Assembly: GCF_900142915.1 (NCBI RefSeq)
Contig: NZ_FRCM01000006.1
Span: 385,503-449,502 of the forward strand
Source of the DNA: Mucilaginibacter sp. OK098
GTDB lineage: Bacteria > Bacteroidota > Bacteroidia > Sphingobacteriales > Sphingobacteriaceae
Length of the DNA: 64,000 nucleotides
Direction of reading: 5' to 3'
The notes below the pieces were generated by a model. That model saw only the letters and a program-made list of their open reading frames with translations, had not been told where the DNA came from and did not search any database. The stretch's first letter is position 1; every line of letters begins with the position of its first letter. The position numbers and the translations under genes were made by a program. Shown one piece after another: positions 17,600 through 26,316 of the stretch.

Positions 17600-20500
17600 T
17601 TAAGCCTCTTGTTCAGATATGTTTCTAATTTTTGTTTGGTAACCAACACCTGGTTTTACGTTTAGTTCTTCTAAAACGTAGTAAGTTCTTTCGCTCCTTA
17701 AAGCTTTTGAAACTTCAGATTCAGGATCGTTAACATTACCAAACACGATAGCGTTAGCCGAGCATGTTTGCTGGCAAGCCATTTTAATATCACCGTCTTT
17801 AAGCGGGCGTTTTTCAATTTTAGCTTTAAGCTTGCCTGCCTGGATGCGCTGGATACACATTGAGCATTTTTCCATAACCCCACGGAAACGAGTAGTAACA
17901 TCAGGATTAAGGACTAATTGTGTATGCTCGTTATTCAGGTAGTTATCAAAACGAGAATCGTTCCAATAGTTAAACCAGTTAAAACGGCGCACTTTGTACG
18001 GACAGTTGTTAGCGCAGTAACGGGTACCCACACAACGGTTGTAAGCCATGTGGTTTAAGCCTTCAGATGAGTGAACAGTTGCTAATACCGGGCAAACAGT
18101 TTCGCATGGTGCATGCTCACAGTGCTGGCAAAGCATCGGCTGGTAAACAACCTTTACGTGGTCAAGGTCTTCAAGCTTAGCAATTTCATGCTCTCTTGTA
18201 ACACCGCCATCACCATTGTCATTAAAGCTGTAGTAACGGTCAATACGGATCCAGTGCATTTCGCGGCGTCTCCTTACTTCATCTTTACCTACAACCGGAA
18301 CGTTGTTCTCGGCGCTACAAGCTACCACGCAGGCACCGCAACCTGTACAAGCGTTAAGGTCAATCGCCATAACCCAATCATAAGCAGGGCGATCATATTT
18401 TTGCCAGAAAAGATCTGGTTTATCATATTCTTTATGTCCTTCACCTTTACCAGTACCCGTTGCAGGGTTTTTAAGGTATTCAGTGAATGATGCTTCTTTT
18501 ATAATACTGTTACGCCCTTCTATAGAGTGGTGTGTTTGTGTTTGTGCCAGTGGCGAATTTTCGCCTGTTGCGGTTAATGTTGCAGTAGCGCTTGTTTGCA
18601 GTGTTCCGTTGCGTAAGCTGTGGAAAGGGAAAGCGTTTTTACCAACATTAATACCAACCGGACCAACAACTGTACGGCCGTAACCAACAGCAACTGATAT
18701 AGTACCCTGTGCCTGGCCTGGCTGTGATAATACAGGCAATGCTATTGAATAGCCGTTTGCATCTATTTTAACAACGTCACCATCCTGCAGACCTTTCTTC
18801 TTCATATCAGAAGGAGACATTGCTGCAAAGTTATCCCAGGTTACTTTTGAAACCGGATCGGGTAATTCCTGCAACCACGGGTTATTGGCGCGTTTACCAT
18901 CGCGCATTGCTACGGTTTGATAAAGCTGTAATTCTGTTTTATCGCCTGCAAGCAGGTTGCTGTGGTCTATTATAGTTTGTGCAACTGCATTTAGGTCTTT
19001 ACTGAATGTGTAAGAACCTGCAGTTACAGGGGCTGCTTTAACAAAGCCGGTTTGTAAAAGGGTTTCCCATCCGCTCTGGCCTGATAATCCGCCTTTAGCT
19101 AACAGGTTTTTATCCCAGTTGTTCCTTACGTAAGTATAGTAATCCTTAGCAGGAATATCACTCCATTTCATCAGGCTTTGCTCAGCCTGGCGGGTGTCAT
19201 AAACAGGGTTAATAGTTGGCTGTAATACAGTATAATATCCTGATAGCGCATTGTCATCACCCCACGATTCCAGGTAATGATGATTTGGAGCCACGATATT
19301 ACAAAGTGCAGAAGTTTCATCAGCATTTGAAGCGAAAGATACTCTTAAGCCTACTTTCTTCAATCCATCGGTAAAATCTTTGCTGCTGTAATAATCATAA
19401 GCCGGGTTAGCATTCAAAAAGAATACCGCGTCAACCTGGCCACTTTTCATATCGCTTACCAATTCGGCAAATTCAGCATCGTTACCTGCATATTGTAATG
19501 ATGGATTGTCAAGATCAATTGTAGTTCCGTAGCTGCCCAGTAATGAGTTGATAGCATTAACCAAAACCTGTGTAGCCACATCATTCGAACCAGCAACAAC
19601 CAGCGCTTTACCTTTAGCTGCAACCAATTCTTTAGCTGCTATGGTGATTGCATTTTCAGCAACTTTATTACCTATTGCTTTTGTGCCTGCTAATGTTGAT
19701 CCTGATATTGCGTTGTATAAAGCAACCAGCGCCAAACCTTCTTCTGACGGTTTAACAGGGATCCTTACGTCAGCATTTGAACCAGTAAGGCTCATACCAG
19801 ATTCAAACTGGATATGGCGCGACATTTTTTTACTTTCGAGCGATTTGTTGTTCCTGTTTGAAACGTACTGCCTGGTAAACTCTTCTGGAGAAATCCAGGT
19901 ACCCAGGAAATCAGCGCCAAAACTTACAATTATATCGGCTTTATCAAAGTTGTAGTGCGGCAATACTGCTTTACCAAAACTGTTTTGATTTGCCTGGATA
20001 ATACCGGTATATGATACCGCATCGTAATTGATATGTTTTGCAGCAGGGAATTGCTTAATAAAATCAGCAATAACACCCAAAGTTGAAGGGCTGCTAACTG
20101 TTGACGATACAATGCGGATCTTTTTACCTGATGCTTTAATGTTTAGCAGTTCTCTAACTACAAAATCATCAACCTGCGCCCATCCGCTGTCACCACCATT
20201 TTTCAGAGGGTTTTTCAAACGGTTAACATCATATAGGTCAAGCACTGATGCCTGCGCCTGCGCGCTTGCACCACCCTTTGCTATAATGTCATTCGGGTGA
20301 CCTTCAATTTTGATCGGACGGCCCTCGCGGGTTTTAACTAAAATAGCCTGTCCTTCGTAAGTTGAAGTATAGTAGTTAGGAATCCCCGGGGTAACTTCCT
20401 CGGGTTTTATTAAATAAGGTATTGATTTATGAACCGGCACTTTCTGACAAGCAGCCAGGGTTACAGCACCAACGCCAAAGCCCAGCGCTTTCAAAAAATC

Positions 20501-20650
20501 GCGTCGCGGAGATTTGCCTTCCAAACCACCAACGGTTAAAACTTCTTCGATAGGAATAGGCTCCGCAAATTCGTGTTTATTTAATTCAACAAATTCCGGG
20601 GTTTTGTTCAGCTCTTCTAAACCTTTCCAGTATTTTTTATTGCTATCCAT
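17600..20650 (-). CDS. actB: Alternative complex III iron-sulfur / molybdopterin-like subunit ActB
   Basis: This 1016-residue fusion has an N-terminal half shaped like a molybdopterin oxidoreductase and a C-terminal ferredoxin-like half. In characterised ActB the first half has no Mo cofactor. Near the start is a twin-arginine motif (Arg49-Arg50 in SPRRDFLKAL) ahead of a hydrophobic stretch ending in LAACQ, the TAT-variant signal known for this family. The C-terminal half shows cysteine groups for four clusters: CTGCGACVVAC, CQHCEHAPCETVC, CVGTRYCANNC and CSMC with MACQQTC. The threonine in CVGTRYC fits the [3Fe-4S] cluster reported in ActB. It carries electrons from quinol at ActC to the hemes of ActA. 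Confidence 0.95.
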   Translation of the reverse strand: MDSNKKYWKGLEELNKTPEFVELNKHEFAEPIPIEEVLTVGGLEGKSPRRDFLKALGFGVGAVTLAACQKVPVHKSIPYLIKPEEVTPGIPNYYTSTYEGQAILVKTREGRPIKIEGHPNDIIAKGGASAQAQASVLDLYDVNRLKNPLKNGGDSGWAQVDDFVVRELLNIKASGKKIRIVSSTVSSPSTLGVIADFIKQFPAAKHINYDAVSYTGIIQANQNSFGKAVLPHYNFDKADIIVSFGADFLGTWISPEEFTRQYVSNRNNKSLESKKMSRHIQFESGMSLTGSNADVRIPVKPSEEGLALVALYNAISGSTLAGTKAIGNKVAENAITIAAKELVAAKGKALVVAGSNDVATQVLVNAINSLLGSYGTTIDLDNPSLQYAGNDAEFAELVSDMKSGQVDAVFFLNANPAYDYYSSKDFTDGLKKVGLRVSFASNADETSALCNIVAPNHHYLESWGDDNALSGYYTVLQPTINPVYDTRQAEQSLMKWSDIPAKDYYTYVRNNWDKNLLAKGGLSGQSGWETLLQTGFVKAAPVTAGSYTFSKDLNAVAQTIIDHSNLLAGDKTELQLYQTVAMRDGKRANNPWLQELPDPVSKVTWDNFAAMSPSDMKKKGLQDGDVVKIDANGYSIALPVLSQPGQAQGTISVAVGYGRTVVGPVGINVGKNAFPFHSLRNGTLQTSATATLTATGENSPLAQTQTHHSIEGRNSIIKEASFTEYLKNPATGTGKGEGHKEYDKPDLFWQKYDRPAYDWVMAIDLNACTGCGACVVACSAENNVPVVGKDEVRRRREMHWIRIDRYYSFNDNGDGGVTREHEIAKLEDLDHVKVVYQPMLCQHCEHAPCETVCPVLATVHSSEGLNHMAYNRCVGTRYCANNCPYKVRRFNWFNYWNDSRFDNYLNNEHTQLVLNPDVTTRFRGVMEKCSMCIQRIQAGKLKAKIEKRPLKDGDIKMACQQTCSANAIVFGNVNDPESEVSKALRSERTYYVLEELNVKPGVGYQTKIRNISEQEA

Positions 20651-20688
20651 TTAAGCTATATAAACTGTAATGCTACGTTTTAATAATA

Positions 20689-21960
20689 TTAATAATGGCA
20701 CTTACCGCACTCGATACCACCCATTAATGCGGCGGTAACCTTTTTGCCGTCTTTCAGCAAATCATGCACCTGCTGTAAGTTCTCGTAATAAGCGTTACCC
20801 TTCATGTTAACATCTGTGCGTTTGTGGCACTGGATACACCATTTCATGGTAAGCGGCGAATATTGATAAACCTCTTTCATTTCCTGGATCGGCCCATGGC
20901 AGGTCTGGCATTTTAAGCCGGCAACCTTAACGTGCTGCGAGTGGTTGAAATAAGCAAAGTCTGGCAGGTTATGAATCCGCACCCATTGCATAGGTTTTGT
21001 TTTTGTGCTGTCGTATTTCTGAGTTTGAGGATCATATCCTAATGCATCATAGATCTTATGGATTTCAGGCGACTCGGTTTTAACAACCTTGTGGCAGTTC
21101 ATACATACGTTTAATGACGGGATTGAAGCATTTTTTGATTTGTATGCACCTGAGTGGCAATACTGGCAATCAATTTTCATTGCACCTGCATGCAGATCAT
21201 GTGGGAATTTAATTGGCTGCACCGGCTGGTACCCCTGGTGAACGTTAGTGGTCCACATGGTAACCCAAGTCCAGCTACCTAAAGCAAGCGTACCGCAGAT
21301 GAGTACAAAGAAAACAAGTTTCTTATTTTTCGCAAGCTTCTTTAAGCCGGCTAAACGGTCAACAGGCTCGCCTTCAACTTCCTCTTCTTCTAAAACTATA
21401 CCGTCTTTATTTTTTAGTAACAAACGCTCAAGCGTTGCAATTACCCTGTTTAATACCAATATAATAATAAAGGCAAGGATAATTACACCTAATAGCGAAT
21501 AGATAACCACATCACTTGGGCCGCTTTCGGCAGCTGCCTGACCTGGAGCTCCTGCCCCTGGTTTTGGTGCAGCCTGCAAAGTTTTCCAGTCACTACGTAC
21601 ATAAGTAATAATGTTGGTTACATCTGCATCACTAAGTTCCGGAAAAACAGTCATGCTTTTCTGTTCAAACTTATTGAAGATGGCAAGAGCCTTAGGGTTT
21701 TTAGCCGTAATTAAAGCCTGGTTGTTCTGGATCCATTTGACAAGGTATTTATCATCTGTTTCTTCAGTTAACTGGGGGCCTAAAGCCGGACCGGTTAAGA
21801 TCTGGTCAACCTTGTGGCACGATGTACATTTAGCCTTAAACAGGGCCTCGCCCTTAGCGGCATCCCCCTGCGCATGGGCTTGCAGACCCAAAAAGGCAAA
21901 ACAGGCAATCAGTAAAACCGACCGTGAGAATTGTTTAAAAATCAATGAGAAACTCCTCAT
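20689..21960 (-). CDS. actA: Alternative complex III multiheme cytochrome subunit ActA, six heme motifs
   Basis: This 423-residue first gene of the operon has a signal peptide ending near AHAQ. A monoheme cytochrome c domain follows (Cys45-His49, CTSCH), then a membrane segment (150-172), an acidic linker, a second membrane segment (214-234) and five CxxCH motifs ending at His269, 290, 355, 379 and 422. ActA is the pentaheme subunit that collects electrons from ActB. The sixth heme motif, at the N-terminus, is an extra domain beyond the pentaheme core. A promoter matching the Bacteroidota consensus lies about 85-115 bases upstream of the start. Confidence 0.95.
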   Translation of the reverse strand: MRSFSLIFKQFSRSVLLIACFAFLGLQAHAQGDAAKGEALFKAKCTSCHKVDQILTGPALGPQLTEETDDKYLVKWIQNNQALITAKNPKALAIFNKFEQKSMTVFPELSDADVTNIITYVRSDWKTLQAAPKPGAGAPGQAAAESGPSDVVIYSLLGVIILAFIIILVLNRVIATLERLLLKNKDGIVLEEEEVEGEPVDRLAGLKKLAKNKKLVFFVLICGTLALGSWTWVTMWTTNVHQGYQPVQPIKFPHDLHAGAMKIDCQYCHSGAYKSKNASIPSLNVCMNCHKVVKTESPEIHKIYDALGYDPQTQKYDSTKTKPMQWVRIHNLPDFAYFNHSQHVKVAGLKCQTCHGPIQEMKEVYQYSPLTMKWCIQCHKRTDVNMKGNAYYENLQQVHDLLKDGKKVTAALMGGIECGKCHY

Positions 21961-22043
21961 AAAGCGTATTTATACTAAATAATTTTATTGTTAATGATTG
22001 ATATTCACGAAGAAATGTATGTATAACCCGAAATTTTCAGTCA

Positions 22044-22077
22044 CAAAAGTAAAATTTATTACAGTATGAGTGACAAA
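22044..22077 (-). promoter_or_regulatory. Promoter of the act-cta respiratory operon
   Basis: Read on the minus strand, TTTG (22077-22074) is followed after 22 bases by TACTTTTG (22051-22044). This fits the Bacteroidota housekeeping consensus TTG-N17-23-TAnnTTTG. Transcription would start near 22037, leaving a leader of about 75 bases before actA. Confidence 0.65.
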
Positions 22078-22079
22078 TA

Positions 22080-22419
22080 AATGACACCAATATCTAATTT
22101 ATAATTGTTCTAAATAAGTTTTTATTGTGTCTTAAACCGTTAAAAATCCCTAATTATAGTGTCTGTTTTACAACAATGGTTAACAACTTACTACTCAAAA
22201 GTTTACATAGGTTTTGCAAAAGATAAATCTTTTTAGCAGATGTTGAGGGGATAAAAGGTTGGAGGGTTGATCATCTTTCGTTTTTATTCGCTGCCGGGGC
22301 TTTAGCGCAGCATAATTTGTAGATAGACACGGCTGAAGCTCTTAACTTCGTAACAATAAAGAAGCTGTTACGTCTAAACCGTTGGCTCGATCAATTCATT
22401 TCTTGCGACCAAAGTACAA
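22080..22419. other. Non-coding stretch between respiratory operon and pseudogene scrap
   Basis: About 340 bases without a credible gene on either strand. The left part is AT-rich. From about 22300 there is a GC-richer patch with a short inverted pair CGTAAC/GTTACG. I see no RNA gene or clear regulatory site. Confidence 0.4.
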
Positions 22420-22649
22420 TTAAAAATCCTCAATCAATTCCTTTGCTGGTTTTTGTGAAAGTCCAAAATAAAATTTCTGCCCAGCGTGGTAATTCTCCCG
22501 AAGCTCAAAATTTTCAAATGCCGGCCCACCAGGAATATTGGTATACGTGCTTTTGTCAGGATTTTCAGCGCCCCAGTACTTTGCCCTTCCATTCACCCTC
22601 ACCTGCAGCGACGGATCATATCCCGTGTATAATTTAATGGCTATAAGTT
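22420..22649 (-). pseudogene. C-terminal scrap of a decayed protein gene
   Basis: An open stretch of about 75 codons reads LIAIKLYTGYDPSLQ then VRVNGRAKYWGAENPDKSTY and ends KPAKELIEDF-stop. It is bounded upstream by an in-frame TAA, has no ATG, and its only possible starts are GTG codons inside the strand-rich sequence. The alternating polar and aromatic pattern looks like the end of a larger secreted or beta-barrel protein. I cannot name the family. It is probably a remnant, although a short expressed peptide from a GTG cannot be excluded. Confidence 0.45.
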
Positions 22650-22691
22650 ACCAAAAAATATATTGCCGTGTTTAGCACAGCGATTGAATTA

Positions 22692-24341
22692 TTACGACAA
22701 ATACTTCCCTACAATAGGCATCCTCCTGCCCATGCCAAAGGCTTTGGGCGATACTCTTAATATTGGCGGGGTTTGGTAACGTTTATGCTCAGCAAGATTA
22801 ACCAGGCGAATAACACGGCGAACGGTGTTTTCATCGTAACCCATTTTTATGATCTCGCCCGATGAGCAACGGTTTTCTACGTACTCAAAAATTATCTTAT
22901 CCAGTATATCATATTCAGGCAGCGAGTCGGTATCTTTTTGATCTGGCCTTAACTCGGCTGATGGTGGCTTGATAATGGAATTTTCCGGGATGATCTCTTT
23001 ATCCCGATTAATGTGTCTTGCCAATTCAAATACCTGGGTTTTATAAACATCGCCAATAACTGAAATACCGCCGCACATATCACCATATAAAGTACCATAG
23101 CCAACCGCCGCCTCACTTTTATTAGAGGTATTTAATAAAATATAGCCAAACTTATTACACATAGCCATCAGCAATACTGCCCTGCTGCGCGACTGGATAT
23201 TCTCTTCGGCAATATTAAACGGCAGGTTTTTGAACTGCGGATTTAAGGTTGATTCAAAAGCGTCGGTAATGTTTCCAATAGCAATAGTTTCACTTAAACA
23301 ACCCAGATTACTCACCAGATCCTCCGCATCTTTAATTGAATGATCGCTTGAAAAATGAGAAGGTAATAATACCGCCATAACATTTTTCGGCCCCAATGCT
23401 TCGACGGCCAATGCGCAAACTACTGCAGAATCTATTCCTCCGGATAAACCCAATATGGCCTGCTTAAATCCCGATTTATAAAAGTAATCTTTTATCCCTA
23501 AAATAATCCCTTTGTGAATTTGCTCAATATCACTCTGCCGTTCAACCTTAAGTGTTGTAGGGTGTTCAAAGGTTATAACTCCTTTATTATCTAAAGTATA
23601 ATAGGCAACGCTTTCTTCAAAGTATGGCAACTCGTCAATGAGCTTACCGGTATTATCAAAAATCAATGATCCGCCGTCAAAAATTAACTCGGTTTGTGCA
23701 CCCACCTGATTTACGTATAACAGGGGTAATTGATACCTTTCGGCATTGTCGCTCAAAATTGCTATCCGCTCCTCATCATGGTTATAGGCAAAAGGTGAGG
23801 CTGCAATATTTATCATCACATCGGGCTTTTGCGCTATCAAAATATCCATTGGGCGGGTTACATACAACGGGTTTTCGATGGTGTTCCACAAGTCTTCACA
23901 AATAGTTAACGCTATGCGGTGCCCTTTAAATTCAATGCAGTTAAACTCTGTTGATGGCTCAAAATAACGGTACTCATCAAAAATGTCATAATTGGGCAGC
24001 AGGGCTTTATTGGCAACAGCCTTCACTTTACCTTCTTCAATAAAATAAGCGGAATTATTTAAATCTTTCCCTTCTGTCCGGTTATTTGGCGTGGGCAAAC
24101 CTATTATACAGGCAATCCCGTAACATTCTTTTGCTATTTTTTGTGCCGATGCTTCGCACAGATCAATAAACTCATCAAACTCCAAAAAGTCGCGGGATGG
24201 GTAGCCGCAAACGCACAGCTCGGCAAATACCACCAGGTCGGCGCCATTGGTCCGGGCCTTTTGAATGTGCTCAATAATTTTAGCAGTATTTGATTCAAAG
24301 TTTCCGATATGATAATTAAGCTGGGCTAACGCGATCTTCAT
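22692..24341 (-). CDS. nadE: Glutamine-dependent NAD+ synthetase
   Basis: This 549-residue two-domain enzyme makes NAD+ from deamido-NAD+, ATP and glutamine. The N-terminal nitrilase-like glutaminase has the Glu41, Lys112, Cys148 triad (FAELCVCG, VANKALL, TICEDLW). The C-terminal synthetase has the ATP-binding loop LGLSGGIDSAVV (Ser300-Ser305) and the conserved NTSNKSEAAVGYGTLYGD. Length is normal for the bacterial fused type. It is divergent from gldB, 97 bases from the lipoprotein start, an adjacency seen in other Bacteroidota. Confidence 0.97.
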   Translation of the reverse strand: MKIALAQLNYHIGNFESNTAKIIEHIQKARTNGADLVVFAELCVCGYPSRDFLEFDEFIDLCEASAQKIAKECYGIACIIGLPTPNNRTEGKDLNNSAYFIEEGKVKAVANKALLPNYDIFDEYRYFEPSTEFNCIEFKGHRIALTICEDLWNTIENPLYVTRPMDILIAQKPDVMINIAASPFAYNHDEERIAILSDNAERYQLPLLYVNQVGAQTELIFDGGSLIFDNTGKLIDELPYFEESVAYYTLDNKGVITFEHPTTLKVERQSDIEQIHKGIILGIKDYFYKSGFKQAILGLSGGIDSAVVCALAVEALGPKNVMAVLLPSHFSSDHSIKDAEDLVSNLGCLSETIAIGNITDAFESTLNPQFKNLPFNIAEENIQSRSRAVLLMAMCNKFGYILLNTSNKSEAAVGYGTLYGDMCGGISVIGDVYKTQVFELARHINRDKEIIPENSIIKPPSAELRPDQKDTDSLPEYDILDKIIFEYVENRCSSGEIIKMGYDENTVRRVIRLVNLAEHKRYQTPPILRVSPKAFGMGRRMPIVGKYLS

Positions 24342-24389
24342 TTATAAAATTTTCTGGTTGATAAATAACAAACGGTTTAATTCCGTTGA

Positions 24390-24423
24390 TTGCATATTTA
24401 AATGCAAATAAAAATTATTTTTG
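24390..24423 (+). promoter_or_regulatory. Promoter of gldB
   Basis: TTG at 24390-24392 and TATTTTTG at 24416-24423 are separated by 23 bases, fitting TTG-N17-23-TAnnTTTG. Transcription would begin near 24430, just before the ATG at 24439. This argues against the in-frame TTG at 24421, which lies inside the -7 box. Confidence 0.55.
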
Positions 24424-24438
24424 CTCAAAGCACAAACA

Positions 24439-25488
24439 ATGACTGTTTTAAACCCCAAAAAGGTATTTCATTTATTCTTTTTAGTAGCTATAGCTGTAAG
24501 CGCATGCAAAAACCACAAACGAATTGATGTTAGCAATATACATGTTGATGTTAAGATCGAGCGCTTCGATAAAGAATTTGACGCTATGCGTACAATGCCA
24601 ATGGGCCCGCAAGTTGCTTATTTGCAAAAAAAATACGGTGTATTTTACCATGATTTTATAGGCCTGATCTTACAGGACCCTGACGTAAACACAAAGGATA
24701 CAACCTATTTTAAATTATTGAGGCAGGTTTTCGCAAACCAGGCTTATAACGATCTTAAACATGATGTGGATTCTGTTTATAATTATAAAGATGGCCTTGA
24801 TAAACAAAATGAAGAGCTAACCGACGCTTTCAGGCATATTAAATACTATTTCCCAAAGCAGCAGCTGCCAAAATTATACGCCTATTATTCGGGTTTTGAG
24901 GCGCAAAAAATTATAGGTAACCGTTACCTCGGCATTGGGCTCGATCTTTTTTTAGGGAGTGATTCCCGGTTCTACCCGTCGCTTACCAATGCTTACCCTC
25001 ACTATTTATCAAGGTTTTTTAATAAGGAAAATATAACGCCAAGGGTTGTTGAAGTGGTTGTTAGGGAAAATATGTTCCCGGAGAGTGACAGCAGCAAAAC
25101 CCTGCTTTCAAAAATGATCTATAACGGAAAGATCATGTATTTTATGGACCAGGTTATGCCTGATGTTGGGGATAGCACTAAAATAGGTTATACCAGCATA
25201 CAAATAAAATGGTGTGAAGATTTTAAATCAAAGATCTGGGCTTATTTTTTAGATGAGAATTTGCTGTATGAAAGCGATTATCCTAAAATTCAGAAATATT
25301 TTAATGAAGCTCCGTTTACTCCCGGCCTGGGCGAAAAGAATGAGTCGGCACCAAAGCTGGCTATTTGGACAGGCTGGCAAATTGTAAAACAGTACATGGA
25401 TAAACATCCGGAAGTTACCCTGCCGGCGCTAATGGCTGATGCGGATCCACAAAAGATCCTGAACGAATCAAAGTATAAGGGAAAGTAG
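24439..25488 (+). CDS. gldB: Gliding-motility lipoprotein GldB
   Basis: This 349-residue lipoprotein has the signal MTVLNPKKVFHLFFLVAIA and a lipobox cysteine at 23 (VSAC). The body matches GldB: HVDVKIERFDKEFD near the start, DFIGLILQDP, FPKQQLPKLYAYYSGFEAQK and the YLGIGLDLFLGSDSRFYP core. GldB is needed for gliding in Flavobacterium johnsoniae, but Bacteroidota without visible gliding also keep it. I chose the ATG at 24439 over an upstream TTG because of the promoter and the clean lipoprotein signal. No gldC follows here, unlike in F. johnsoniae. Confidence 0.93.
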   Translation: MTVLNPKKVFHLFFLVAIAVSACKNHKRIDVSNIHVDVKIERFDKEFDAMRTMPMGPQVAYLQKKYGVFYHDFIGLILQDPDVNTKDTTYFKLLRQVFANQAYNDLKHDVDSVYNYKDGLDKQNEELTDAFRHIKYYFPKQQLPKLYAYYSGFEAQKIIGNRYLGIGLDLFLGSDSRFYPSLTNAYPHYLSRFFNKENITPRVVEVVVRENMFPESDSSKTLLSKMIYNGKIMYFMDQVMPDVGDSTKIGYTSIQIKWCEDFKSKIWAYFLDENLLYESDYPKIQKYFNEAPFTPGLGEKNESAPKLAIWTGWQIVKQYMDKHPEVTLPALMADADPQKILNESKYKGK

Positions 25489-25560
25489 TGGAAGGTTGAA
25501 GAAGTTAGCAGTTTTGAGTAGGCAGTAAGCAGTAAGGGTTTCGCAAACAAAAACTTACCA

Positions 25561-25720
25561 CGTCGTCCTTGCGAGGGATAGCGAAGCAATCCCTCGCGAG
25601 GACATTCAATGAAGTTTCATTCAAAAGTACCTCTATTGTTTTAAGCTATTGAAAGGATCACCCTTTGGCTTTTGCCTTCTTGATTTGCGAGTTCAGAGGT
25701 TGCTTCGTTCAGCAATGACG
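25561..25720. repeat. MITE/REP-like palindromic element
   Basis: The left end reads CGTCGTCCTTGCGAGGGA, then AGCGAAGCAATCCC. The right end is the inverse-type CGTCATTGCTGAACGAAGCA. The left end itself folds as GTCCTTGCGAGGGAT against ATCCCTCGCGAGGAC with one mismatch. It shares the core (T/C)TTGCGAG...GAAGCAATC with the element at 33913-34026. It carries no coding capacity. Confidence 0.5.
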
Positions 25721-25731
25721 CATGGAAAAGC

Positions 25732-25917
25732 TTACTTCAATATCGCGAATACAGATTTCAATGCTAATAAAACACCAATGATCAGTATGATGTTTGAAAT
25801 TATTGAAGAGTAATGAAAATCAGCGAAACGCAGGTAAACACCTACTATACCTATCACTATTGCAACTACCATTAATTTATAGTGACCTTCTGCGTTAGCG
25901 TTTTCTGTTGAATTCAT
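25732..25917 (-). CDS. Small two-helix membrane protein
   Basis: This 61-residue protein has a short polar N-terminus (MNSTENANAEGHYKLM) and two hydrophobic helices (about 15-30 and 38-58) separated by RFADFHYSS. I do not recognise a named family, although small proteins of this design are common in Bacteroidota. It is isolated, with a repeat element on its 3' side. Good coding character and a clear ATG support it being real. Confidence 0.65.
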   Translation of the reverse strand: MNSTENANAEGHYKLMVVAIVIGIVGVYLRFADFHYSSIISNIILIIGVLLALKSVFAILK

Positions 25918-26006
25918 TTCGTTTTGTATTTAATTTGGCGCAAATATAATTGTTTAACTAAAAATTTAAACGCATTTTACAATTTTAATTTAAAGGCCAT
26001 ATGTAT

Positions 26007-26231
26007 TTACACCTGCCTGATCTTTTTATACCTGTATTTGCCTTTTATCATATAATTTAAAAACGTGCCTTTTGAGCCTGCAATTTCCATTTCCTTAAAA
26101 ACTTCGGGAGGTACGCCTATATAATCATATACTGCGCCTGAAGTATAAGTTATCCGCAGCGATGATTCCTCTTCATTGTATTTCATATTTGCAACAACCG
26201 ATGAAGGCATATTGTAAGATTTAAGAGCCAT
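26007..26231 (-). CDS. KTSC domain protein
   Basis: The likely start is the ATG at 26231, giving 74 residues (MALKSYNMPSSVVANMKYNE...). An upstream in-frame extension reads through an intergenic repeat and is rejected. The sequence fits the KTSC domain (S-S-xV-xxxxYxxxxxxLxIxFxxGxxYxYxxVPxxV, then FNxxIKGKY), named for a C-terminal domain of some lysyl-tRNA synthetases but also found as a free small protein. Here the terminal part reads FLNYMIKGKYRYKK. Function unknown. It lies 85 bases downstream of ligD on the same strand. Confidence 0.8.
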   Translation of the reverse strand: MALKSYNMPSSVVANMKYNEEESSLRITYTSGAVYDYIGVPPEVFKEMEIAGSKGTFLNYMIKGKYRYKKIRQV

Positions 26232-26316
26232 GATGCAAGACGCAAGAGAAGAATGTTTAATTATATTGATTTGCTTCTTCTTGATTCTTGACTTTTTGCT
26301 TCCTGACTCTTTATTA

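Noticed and set aside
18113..18490. A 125-codon frame on the plus strand inside actB
   Set aside because: It lies entirely opposite the cysteine-rich ferredoxin part of actB, has no family match and no start signal, and is best seen as an antisense shadow of a well-conserved gene.
22443..22637. A plus-strand frame of 64 codons opposite the pseudogene scrap
   Set aside because: Its translation is not protein-like, and the minus-strand reading has a coherent strand-rich sequence.
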